From a virus, in IMG/VR virus record IMGVR_UViG_3300031974_000249, positions 1 through 29,846 of that record: a DNA stretch of 29,846 nt; one strand, given 5' to 3'. The notes under the pieces are model-generated. The model made no database searches. It was given only the letters and a program-made list of their open reading frames with translations, and was not told where the DNA came from. Below are positions 24,436-29,846 of this stretch, one piece after another (the stretch's first letter is position 1; every line of letters starts with the position of its first letter). The position numbers and the translations under genes were made by a program.

Positions 24436-24801
24436 ATGAAAACAACAGCAATCGTAACAGCGGCTATGTTAGCAGCAACGTCTACATCAGCTATGGACTT
24501 CTCTGTAGCAGGACAGACTTTATCTATTGGTGCAGAGACTGACCTCAACTATACTACTGGTGTAGAAGAATGGGTATGGGAATTGACACCATCTGCAGGA
24601 ATAACTGCATTAGGTATTGGTTTGAGTGTAGCCACAGACATTGATATGTTGACTCTTGATGAGGGTCACATTTTCCAGGGTCTAGACTTCACTGCAGACT
24701 ATGAAATAGCTAACACTAATATCAATCTATATACAGAAGTTTCAACAGATGCAGACCTAGAATTTGGTGACGTAACTGTAGGGGCTACCTTTAGTTTCTG
24801 A
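24436..24801 (+). CDS. Exported beta-barrel-like outer-membrane protein
   Basis: A 121-residue protein with a Sec signal peptide (MKTTAIVTAAMLAATSTSAM, cleaved probably after A19 or so). The mature part of about 100 residues alternates beta strands: FSVAGQTLSIGAETDLNYTT, ITALGIGLSVATDIDMLTL, FQGLDFTADYEIANTNINLY, and ends DVTVGATFSF with a C-terminal Phe, as in outer membrane proteins recognised by the insertion machinery. The size would allow about six to eight short strands. AAAGGA lies 7 to 8 bases before the ATG at 24436; an alternative upstream ATG at 24418 overlaps the previous gene and lacks a signal-peptide start. Role unknown; receptor masking or envelope change are possibilities. 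Confidence 0.75.
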   Translation: MKTTAIVTAAMLAATSTSAMDFSVAGQTLSIGAETDLNYTTGVEEWVWELTPSAGITALGIGLSVATDIDMLTLDEGHIFQGLDFTADYEIANTNINLYTEVSTDADLEFGDVTVGATFSF

Positions 24802-24992
24802 TGTGGTTAGCTATAGTCATGTTCTGCATGACACCTACAAACTCAACAACGTGCACTATCACAGTTAACAATGAAAACTTGTATAGAACTAGAGAAGCAT
24901 GTAGTGTTGAGATGCGTGGGATGGTGGATATGTTTATATCAAAGGGTATCTTTTCGCAAGGTACATGTGTAGAAATAGGAGTTACATTATGA
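24801..24992 (+). CDS. 63-residue exported or membrane protein, paralogue of 23323-23496
   Basis: ATG overlaps the previous TGA stop by one base. The product starts with a hydrophobic MWLAIVMFCMTPTNSTTCTI, which could be a signal or anchor, followed by YRTREACSVEMRGMVDMFIS and a C-terminal GTCVEIGVTL. Four or more Cys: 9, 18, 31 and 57. Like the protein encoded at 23323, it opens with the DNA string TGATGTGGTT and has Y-x-x-x-x-AC, E-M and a later Cys, so the two genes appear to be copies. No function recognised. The stop is in an ATGA overlap with the next short gene. Confidence 0.66.
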   Translation: MWLAIVMFCMTPTNSTTCTITVNNENLYRTREACSVEMRGMVDMFISKGIFSQGTCVEIGVTL

Positions 24993-25084
24993 ATATAGTA
25001 AAGTGGATATGGAAGTATATCAAACGAGTTGGGTGTGCTATGTTGAATCGTAAGTGCTGCCCTGAGTGTGTATGTAAGGCTTAG
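24989..25084 (+). CDS. 31-residue Cys-rich peptide
   Basis: The ATG overlaps the preceding stop as ATGA, with AGGAG about eight bases upstream. The peptide starts MNIVKWIWKYIKRVGCAMLN and ends RKCCPECVCKA, so it combines an amphipathic basic-aromatic helix with five Cys, four in a KCC-P-E-C-V-CK cluster. The cluster could bind zinc or another thiophilic metal. Too short for family recognition. Support is from the good ribosome binding site, the ATGA junction and the next gene starting three bases after its stop. Confidence 0.58.
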   Translation: MNIVKWIWKYIKRVGCAMLNRKCCPECVCKA

Positions 25085-25086
25085 CC

Positions 25087-25263
25087 ATGGCGAGTCCTAC
25101 ACCTACAAAACCTGCTCTGTGGTCTAGAGCAAAGGCAGAAGCTAAGAAGAAGTTCAAGGTCTATCCTTCAGCATACGCAAATGCTTGGGCTGCTAAGTGG
25201 TACAAGTCTAAAGGCGGTGGATGGAAAGGCAAGGACAACAGGGTAAAGAAGAGGAAGAAGTAA
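25087..25263 (+). CDS. 58-residue Lys/Trp-rich basic protein
   Basis: A small basic protein starting three bases after the Cys-rich peptide and overlapping the next gene by one base (TAATG). The sequence has SRAKAEAKKKFKVYPSAYAN, then AWAAKWYKSKGGGWKGKDNR and ends VKKRKK. The central YPSAYANAWAAKWYK segment, an amphipathic helix with aromatic residues after a Lys-rich helix, is of a type I have seen in aquatic phage small proteins. It may bind nucleic acid or capsid. Function unknown. Confidence 0.74.
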   Translation: MASPTPTKPALWSRAKAEAKKKFKVYPSAYANAWAAKWYKSKGGGWKGKDNRVKKRKK

Positions 25264-25385
25264 TGCCTTATTCAAAGTACTCACCTAAACAAAAGAAACT
25301 AGCTGCAGTAGCACCCCCTAGAAAAAAGATAACTGCAGCTGACATGAAAAAACTTAGATCATCTAAGAAGAAAAAGAAGAAGTGA
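25263..25385 (+). CDS. 40-residue Lys-rich basic peptide
   Basis: Starts on the last base of the previous stop. The product begins MPYSKYSPKQKKLAAVAPPR, continues KKITAADMKKLRSSK and ends in a run of six Lys. I recall similarly short MPYSKYSPKQKKLA proteins in aquatic phages. The next gene starts one base after its stop, so all three basic proteins in this run are made together. Unknown function, possibly DNA or RNA binding. Confidence 0.7.
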   Translation: MPYSKYSPKQKKLAAVAPPRKKITAADMKKLRSSKKKKKK

Positions 25386-25386
25386 T

Positions 25387-25614
25387 ATGGCTAAAGGTGG
25401 TTTAGGTAAATGGTTCGGGGAGAAATGGGTTGATGTCAAAACAGGAAAGCCATGCGGAAGGTCAGGGAAGAAAGATAAACGCAGAGGCTACCCTGCGTGT
25501 AGACCTAAAGCGGTTGCAGGAAGAATATCAAAGAGTGAAGCCAGAAAGAAAACAGGACCAAAGAGAGTCAAGTGGTCAGTAACCGCCTCTGGTAAGAAAA
25601 GAAAAAAGAAATAA
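25387..25614 (+). CDS. 75-residue basic protein with GGLGKWFGEKW motif
   Basis: A small basic protein, last gene of the plus-strand block. It has GGLGKWFGEKWVDVKTGKPC, then GRSGKKDKRRGYPACRPKAV, then a helix SKSEARKKTGPKRVKW and ends GKKRKKK. This layout with two Cys (20 and 35) near basic stretches is known to me from aquatic phages but has no assigned function. Terminator hairpin follows four bases after the stop. Confidence 0.75.
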   Translation: MAKGGLGKWFGEKWVDVKTGKPCGRSGKKDKRRGYPACRPKAVAGRISKSEARKKTGPKRVKWSVTASGKKRKKK

Positions 25615-25617
25615 AAT

Positions 25618-25650
25618 AAACCCCCTTGGATTTCTCCTTGGGGGTTTTTT
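25618..25650. terminator. Bidirectional terminator between convergent operons
   Basis: AAACCCCC (25618-25625) pairs with GGGGGTTT (25640-25647), with an inner GG/CC pair set and a loop, followed on the plus strand by TTTTTTCTT. Read from the minus strand the hairpin is followed by TTTATTTTATTT, so it can also stop leftward transcription. It lies between the plus-strand stop at 25614 and the minus-strand stop at 25652. Confidence 0.85.
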
Positions 25651-25651
25651 C

Positions 25652-25948
25652 TTATTTGTGTGTCTGAGTCCATCTCTTGCGTAGTCTATTGAGATACCAG
25701 ATAGCTTTGTCTATATCTTCTAAACCATTCTTGTACTCGCAACGCCAGAGATACTTGAGGACATTGGCAGCGTGTGGTGCTATACTACCAGACATATTCT
25801 CAGTCATAGCTTCGATAGCTTGTATACATTCTATCCCACTATGGTTGTAGTGGATAGGGTTGTTGACTTGATCTGGTTCAGTCTCAATACACTCACCACA
25901 AACACCATCATCATCCAACACCCTCTCACATATTTCACAGTTAGCCAT
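25652..25948 (-). CDS. DUF3310 protein with N-terminal zinc ribbon (T7 gp1.7-related)
   Basis: A 98-residue protein. Residues 4-20 hold C-x2-C and C-x2-C (Cys4, 7, 17, 20), a zinc ribbon. From about 30 on comes the DUF3310 pattern: NPIHYNHSGIECIQAIEAM, then APHAANVLKYLWRCEYKNG and LEDIDKAIWYLNRL. In T7 the related gp1.7 is a nucleotide kinase; whether this small version has that activity is unknown. TAGGAGA lies ahead of the ATG. It is the last gene of the leftward operon, just after the ribonucleotide reductase. Confidence 0.88.
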   Translation of the reverse strand: MANCEICERVLDDDGVCGECIETEPDQVNNPIHYNHSGIECIQAIEAMTENMSGSIAPHAANVLKYLWRCEYKNGLEDIDKAIWYLNRLRKRWTQTHK

Positions 25949-25956
25949 CCAATCTC

Positions 25957-27849
25957 CTACGCTGATATATCTACAATCTCACACGACTCGCCAGTACATG
26001 CGAATGTCTGACTAGACTTAGTTGTGTCCTCTAACTCATACTCTGATAGCTTAGTCCAATCAATACTCTTAGGCATTGTCTTCATAAGTTCTTTGTATTC
26101 ATCTTTAGTACACTCTTGGTATGGTGCTTGCTGATAGATGTGATCATCGTATGGTAAGAAACTTACACCAGACATCTCATCAAAGTGCTCGTAAACAAAA
26201 GTACCTACCTCGAACCACTCATCCTTCTTGACGTTGATCGTCACGCTAGGTTTGTGCTCACACCAATGACGTTGATACATCAACCACGTTTCTAGTTGAT
26301 CGATAGCTGACAAGTCAGATGTTACTACAGCATTGGTTGGTGCTTTTACTGGAAAGCTAAACACTGTAGTCTGATCTGGTTTGTAAACACACGGCTCGTT
26401 TGGTATGCCTTGATCTTTCATGAAGGTGGTAAGTGGGTCTTTGTTATCTCCTCTAACGGTTCTAATGTAATAATCTGAATATCGTGCGTGTATTCCAGAG
26501 GAGCTGTCAACGAGTTGTGACACAGTTCCAGACGGTTTGTTACAAGATATAGCTGCACTACAATTGATACCAAGACGGTCAGCCCACTCAGAATTAGTAG
26601 CCACCGCAACTTCACGTAAGTACTCAAGAGTCTTTTCCAATCCTTTGTTCTTTGTAGTCATAAGTGGATTGTCTTGGACACCAGTTAATGACACACCAAG
26701 CAGTCGTTCTTCTTCTGTATTTCTCTGCCACACTTTTCGCAAGTAGGGGAAGTTGGTGTATGTGGATTGTATAGTTCCCAGTATTGTTGCCAAACGGACT
26801 TTTCGCTCCAGATCATCCACATTATCCGTAGCCCTGACAACAACTTCTGTAAGATTACAGAACTGATACGGCCTAAGAATGATTTCACTACAGGGATTAG
26901 TTCCGAAGTCGTAGTTAGGATCACGTCTCCCATTCTTTGCAGCTTGATTCTTACTCGCTTGCCTATTAAATACACCTCTCTCTCCACTTCCTGATTCTAC
27001 TAGTGCCATCCACTCACGCATAAATGAAAGACTATCTGGTTTCTCTACGTATGCCACACTGTTGTTAGCTAAGTATCTGTGAGAAGGGAACTCACCTGAC
27101 TTAGCGTGTCGCATCTTATCATCTGATAGGTTAGACAGACTGATCATAGCACTACGTCTAACACCACCTACTACAACTACCTCACCTATCTTACACATGA
27201 TGTCGTGTGCTTCGATGCTTGATAGCTTACGTCCTTGTGCTTCTTTGAATACATGGACTACAAAGTTAAACAAGTCTACCAGAGGAGCAGGTCCACTAGC
27301 ACGTCCACCAAATGTCTTTAGTCTAGCACCTGCAGGTCTGATCCTACTAACATTCCACTTAGGAATCTCACCACTATAAAGGAGAGCAATAACTTGTCGA
27401 AGAGCCTTAGCCCACCCTTCCTTACTGTCCTTTACCACAATGGTAGTATCACTCTCGAAGAGTTCTGGTATCTCTGGAAGCTTAGAGACGAACTGCCTCT
27501 CGACACTGAACCCAACTCCAGTGCCACAGAGGAGGATGAACATAGCCTCATCGAAGGACTTTGGGTCATCTACAGGTAGATAACTACAGTTGTAACCTGC
27601 AGTGTTGTCTCTATCTAAAGCTGCACCTGCAGTCATCATTGCCCTCATACTTGGCATAACTTCTAGAGATAGTATTGCCTCTCTCAGTTCGTTGTAAATC
27701 TTATGATCGATGTCATAACCAACAACGTTACCCATGTAGCGGTCTACTGTCTCTGACCAAGACTCACGTCTCCCCTCGTCCTCAAGCCAACGAGCATACC
27801 TTGAAGTATGTATAAAAGCTTGGTAGTCAGTTGGCAAGTAATTGTTCAT
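25957..27849 (-). CDS. nrdJ: Adenosylcobalamin-dependent (class II) ribonucleotide reductase
   Basis: A 630-residue monomeric class II reductase that turns ribonucleotides into deoxyribonucleotides using B12, so oxygen is not needed and host B12 is. All key residues are in place: first redox Cys88 in YNCSYLPV, the radical site NPCSEI with Asn318, Cys320 and Glu322, second redox Cys331 in YQFCNLTEV, and the C-terminal Cys618/Cys623 pair (CTGESC) that hands on electrons, spaced as in the Lactobacillus enzyme. It is about 110 residues shorter than that 739-residue enzyme; I did not locate the missing part. No intein or intron. Start overlaps the mazG stop as ATGA. Confidence 0.93.
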   Translation of the reverse strand: MNNYLPTDYQAFIHTSRYARWLEDEGRRESWSETVDRYMGNVVGYDIDHKIYNELREAILSLEVMPSMRAMMTAGAALDRDNTAGYNCSYLPVDDPKSFDEAMFILLCGTGVGFSVERQFVSKLPEIPELFESDTTIVVKDSKEGWAKALRQVIALLYSGEIPKWNVSRIRPAGARLKTFGGRASGPAPLVDLFNFVVHVFKEAQGRKLSSIEAHDIMCKIGEVVVVGGVRRSAMISLSNLSDDKMRHAKSGEFPSHRYLANNSVAYVEKPDSLSFMREWMALVESGSGERGVFNRQASKNQAAKNGRRDPNYDFGTNPCSEIILRPYQFCNLTEVVVRATDNVDDLERKVRLATILGTIQSTYTNFPYLRKVWQRNTEEERLLGVSLTGVQDNPLMTTKNKGLEKTLEYLREVAVATNSEWADRLGINCSAAISCNKPSGTVSQLVDSSSGIHARYSDYYIRTVRGDNKDPLTTFMKDQGIPNEPCVYKPDQTTVFSFPVKAPTNAVVTSDLSAIDQLETWLMYQRHWCEHKPSVTINVKKDEWFEVGTFVYEHFDEMSGVSFLPYDDHIYQQAPYQECTKDEYKELMKTMPKSIDWTKLSEYELEDTTKSSQTFACTGESCEIVDISA

Positions 27850-28205
27850 CTTTCGTCACCGTCCCCTTGTATAGTTCCACGTTGTTTACGTCCATATAGT
27901 TTCTCTAGATTCTTCATAGCTACGTCATGTAACTCTATATTTAAATCTTTAGACAACATAGCTGCATACCACAAGACATCCCCTAACTCAGATTCAATAG
28001 CGTTCTTATCTAGGTTATCGTCTCGTAACATCTTCTTTACTTTGTTTGCTACCTCACCTGCTTCACCTGCTAGTCCAAGTGCAGGATAAAGTATCTTGTG
28101 ATTGTGTTTGTACATTGCAGTCTTAGCTGCAGCACTCTGATACTGAGCAAGACTTATCATGTCTTTGTAAACTTCTTTGTAGTATTCCCAGGATTCATTG
28201 ATCAT
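27846..28205 (-). CDS. mazG: MazG-like nucleotide pyrophosphohydrolase
   Basis: A 119-residue protein with the MazG metal-binding pattern: GLAGEAGEVANKVKK (Glu48, Glu51) and, 22 residues later, ELGDVLWY (Glu73, Asp76). This family hydrolyses nucleoside triphosphates or related nucleotides to monophosphate and pyrophosphate. In phages it is thought either to clean the nucleotide pool or to modulate host stress nucleotides. Upstream and downstream overlaps (11 bases and ATGA) bind it in one operon with the reductase. Single-domain length is usual for phage MazG. Confidence 0.9.
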   Translation of the reverse strand: MINESWEYYKEVYKDMISLAQYQSAAAKTAMYKHNHKILYPALGLAGEAGEVANKVKKMLRDDNLDKNAIESELGDVLWYAAMLSKDLNIELHDVAMKNLEKLYGRKQRGTIQGDGDER

Positions 28206-28389
28206 ATTCTAACTCCTCTTCTAGTATATCCAATGGCATGTCCTTGAAGAAGTAATCCCCCAAGTCTATGTCTCCTCTTTCAATCAACAACTCAAGAACA
28301 ACGTTCTCTGTTATATCATTCTGTTCTAATAACTGTGCTAGTCCATAGCTTTCTATTAGTAAATCTAACTGTCCCTGATAATCAAACAT
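28195..28389 (-). CDS. Small acidic protein of unknown function
   Basis: A 64-residue acidic, helical protein: MFDYQGQLDLLIESYGLAQL, then LEQNDITENVVLELLIERGD and a C-terminal part rich in Asp/Glu (MPLDILEEELEYDQ). An in-frame ATG at 28401 is possible, but I prefer 28389 because a GGGGGAAGG tract precedes it and its overlap with the phosphoesterase stop is only eight bases. Its 3' end overlaps mazG by 11 bases. No family is recognised; acidic small proteins in phage early operons are sometimes inhibitors of host enzymes, but nothing in the sequence shows it. Confidence 0.72.
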   Translation of the reverse strand: MFDYQGQLDLLIESYGLAQLLEQNDITENVVLELLIERGDIDLGDYFFKDMPLDILEEELEYDQ

Positions 28390-29179
28390 CCTTCCCCCCA
28401 TAGAGTTTACGGATGGTGTTCAATGAAACAAACTCAGGTTCATACACACCATTCTCTAGTTCACGTTTGACTACGACACCCTTCCACCATTCATTATTCG
28501 ATTGACCTGCCCAAGATTCTTCTGCACCTTTGAAGCACCCTGCGACAAGCCCGATAATTGAATTAGGATGTGCAGAATCTTTGAAATACATACTACGTTT
28601 ATGACTGTGACCACAAGTAGAACTGTGATTCCTGTTTTGTAGTAAGGTGTAAGCATGATGAACACCAGAGATAGGTGTGCCATAATTACCTGCACCAAAG
28701 AAATGAGCATAAGATACGCCATCGTAATCAGCGATACTGGGGGCTGAATTGCGGTACTCATGGTACTCGTCGAACCATTGCTTCGTTTGAAGATGGCTGA
28801 AGGAAATCCCGTACTTTTCTCCCTGAAGTCTTGGATCATGGGCGATAGCTTTCTTGATTCTATTCTCATGGTTCCCCTCGAATCCTATCCAGTATGGACG
28901 TTTTCTCTTGTGATGTCTGAATCTCCAACGTAGTCTCTCCTGTGAATCGTTGTAGTGGTTGATGTCACGTTCATAACCTTGAGACACTATTGCTTGAGGA
29001 TACTTTGTATCAAAGCTATTCAAGCTACGCATGTCAGCACCATCACCTAAGTCTACAACATAGTCTGGTTTCAAGTCGTAGATGAATGCACCTAGCCAAT
29101 CGAATCTTTCATTACTTGTATCAGGATCAGCGTGAGCACATGTGTAAACTAATACTGTTTTTCTTTTTCTAAGCATCAT
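28382..29179 (-). CDS. Metallophosphoesterase-like protein with altered first metal motif
   Basis: A 265-residue calcineurin-fold phosphoesterase candidate. It has VVDLGDGADM (Asp46 in the GD motif), GNHENR (residues 102-107, matching GNH-E/D), and GHSHKR (190-195, matching GHxH). The usual first motif D-x-H is instead CAHAD: Cys14 replaces the first Asp while His16 remains. Substrate unknown; in phages such proteins may act on DNA, RNA or cyclic nucleotides. There are two adjacent ATG codons at the start (29179 and 29176). The gene overlaps both neighbours and belongs to the leftward operon. Confidence 0.8.
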   Translation of the reverse strand: MMLRKRKTVLVYTCAHADPDTSNERFDWLGAFIYDLKPDYVVDLGDGADMRSLNSFDTKYPQAIVSQGYERDINHYNDSQERLRWRFRHHKRKRPYWIGFEGNHENRIKKAIAHDPRLQGEKYGISFSHLQTKQWFDEYHEYRNSAPSIADYDGVSYAHFFGAGNYGTPISGVHHAYTLLQNRNHSSTCGHSHKRSMYFKDSAHPNSIIGLVAGCFKGAEESWAGQSNNEWWKGVVVKRELENGVYEPEFVSLNTIRKLYGGKDV

Positions 29180-29402
29180 ATATGTCGTTGTTCTCTATGA
29201 CAACACCTTCTATAGTTCTGTTTACCCTAGTCGATTCTTCGTAAGCTTCTTTAAATGTACTGTATAACATCTCTGTTTCTTCTAACTCTCCGTTGAACTC
29301 AGATAGATAAACAACACAGATAGGGTGTTCTCCTGTTTCATTGTCAATTAATTCAGGATACTCAAATGGTTCTCGTATAACTTTATGTAAAGTAAGCTTC
29401 AT
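29169..29402 (-). CDS. 77-residue protein of unknown function
   Basis: I take the ATG at 29402, in an ATGA overlap with the endonuclease stop and with AAAGGA eight or so bases ahead; an upstream ATG at 29423 lies farther into the endonuclease gene. The protein starts MKLTLHKVIREPFEYPELID, then reads HPICVVYLSEFNGELEETEM and YSTFKEAYEESTRVNRTIEG and ends IENNDIYDA. It is acidic, probably alpha/beta. No known family. Operon membership between endonuclease I and the phosphoesterase suggests a DNA or nucleotide related task, by position only. Confidence 0.7.
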   Translation of the reverse strand: MKLTLHKVIREPFEYPELIDNETGEHPICVVYLSEFNGELEETEMLYSTFKEAYEESTRVNRTIEGVVIENNDIYDA

Positions 29403-29800
29403 CTCTTTGGTTCCTTTAGCCATGCTTCAGGTATATACCTGTCAGCGTATTTAAAATCATACTTGTTACACCACATACCATACGTTGTTTTACTTCCTTT
29501 GTAAAGCTTTGATTTACTATTTGTAAACACAAACCTTATGTCTAACTCAGGGTATTGATCACGAACTGCTAGGTGTTTGGCACGATCAGGAGATATAAAC
29601 CTTCCTTTAGTCTCAATGATTATGCCGTTGTCTAATACAAAGTCAGGAGTGTAGGTCTTAGTCTTAGGGTCTACCCACTTGATCTTCATCTCTTCGTATG
29701 TAAAACCTATCCCTCTTTTCTTTAAGAACTTTGCAGTGTCTTGTTCTAGTCCTGATCTGTAACCTGCCCTCAATGCTCTCTGTCTTACTTTAAGCTTCAT
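29399..29800 (-). CDS. T7-type endonuclease I (Holliday junction resolvase)
   Basis: A 133-residue nuclease that cuts branched DNA; in T7 the gene 3 enzyme resolves junctions before packaging and helps degrade host DNA. The active-site residues align with T7: Glu19 in RSGLEQD, Asp53 in YTPDFVLDNG, and Glu63 and Lys65 in IIIETKGRF; spacing is the same as in T7 (E20, D55, E65, K67) to within two residues. C-terminal part RFVFTNSKSKLYKGSKTTYG, then WCNKYDFKYADRYIPEAWL also matches. ATGA overlaps at both ends with neighbours. Confidence 0.93.
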   Translation of the reverse strand: MKLKVRQRALRAGYRSGLEQDTAKFLKKRGIGFTYEEMKIKWVDPKTKTYTPDFVLDNGIIIETKGRFISPDRAKHLAVRDQYPELDIRFVFTNSKSKLYKGSKTTYGMWCNKYDFKYADRYIPEAWLKEPKR

Positions 29801-29846
29801 TCCATTGGAACCTCTGGTACTTTTGGTTCTGACTTAACATCTACTA
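29797..29846 (-). CDS. C-terminal end of an upstream gene (partial)
   Basis: On the minus strand the frame from 29844 down to TGA at 29799-29797 reads VDVKSEPKVPEVPME. Its stop overlaps the endonuclease start as ATGA, as at the other junctions of this operon. The other two frames in this short stretch have stops in one case and cannot be judged in the other. Only 15 residues are visible, so no function can be given. Confidence 0.5.
   Translation of the reverse strand, partial: VDVKSEPKVPEVPME

Noticed and set aside
26685-26987. 100-residue minus-strand open frame inside the reductase gene
   Set aside because: Alternative frame of nrdJ with all catalytic motifs in the main frame; a chance CEKCGREIQKKNDC zinc-like string is a coincidence of frame.
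25957-27849. Intein or intron in the reductase, common in phage RNR genes
   Set aside because: The frame is continuous and conserved motifs are at normal spacing with no homing-endonuclease or splice motifs.
1-29846. tRNA genes, integrase, attachment sites, insertion sequences
   Set aside because: No cloverleaf, recombinase, transposase or terminal repeats were seen; the window is almost fully covered by coding sequence.

Overview
The window is part of the genome of a tailed bacteriophage, most likely a podovirus distantly related to T7, from a marine or other aquatic setting. Evidence for a T7-like podovirus is the order terminase large subunit, portal, scaffold, capsid, tail-tube A-like, tail-tube B-like, internal virion proteins of about 200, 1456 and 950 residues, with no tape measure, sheath or major tail tube gene. 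A T7-type endonuclease I and a T7 gp1.7-related DUF3310 protein lie in the opposite block. Evidence for an aquatic origin is inferential: an AT-rich genome, a B12-dependent (class II) ribonucleotide reductase, MazG, and several small basic proteins and repeat fibres whose sequence style I associate with marine phage genomes. The host cannot be read from the sequence; a Gram-negative host is implied by a lipoprotein with a spanin-like layout and an outer-membrane-protein-like gene. No integrase, repressor, tRNA, CRISPR array or insertion sequence was seen.

Layout. Positions 1-4130 (+) hold the end of one structural gene and three fibre or appendage proteins, followed by a probable fibre-assembly chaperone (4157-4666). 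Positions 4676-10600 (+) are the packaging and head module: large terminase, portal, a 31-residue Lys/Pro peptide, an 82-residue unknown, scaffold, major capsid protein and a probable decoration protein, closed by a strong hairpin terminator at 10609-10637. Positions 10660-22615 (+) are the tail and ejection module: a second decoration-like protein, two tail-tube-like proteins with an overlapping small gene between them, a GNAT acetyltransferase, and three internal virion proteins, the last carrying a C-terminal GH19 muramidase/chitinase-like domain. Positions 22620-25614 (+) are a dense run of thirteen small genes: membrane proteins, a probable holin, a probable single-protein spanin, an exported beta-barrel-like protein, two paralogous small Cys proteins, a Cys-rich 31-mer and four small Lys-rich proteins. 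Many overlap by 1 to 35 bases.

A terminator at 25618-25650 separates this block from an opposing, minus-strand block (29846 to 25652). That block holds nucleotide and DNA metabolism genes, read from right to left: the end of an unknown gene, endonuclease I, a 77-residue unknown, a metallophosphoesterase-like protein, a 65-residue acidic unknown, MazG, class II ribonucleotide reductase and DUF3310. Almost every junction is an ATGA or short overlap, so it looks like one operon.

How it fits together: the minus-strand operon would provide deoxynucleotides (class II RNR, MazG, host DNA breakdown or junction resolution by endonuclease I) for replication, while the plus-strand operon builds the particle, packages DNA, delivers it through the envelope with a wall-cutting ejection protein, and lyses the cell. 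The least explained part is 23323-25614, where exported or membrane micro-proteins alternate with very basic micro-proteins.
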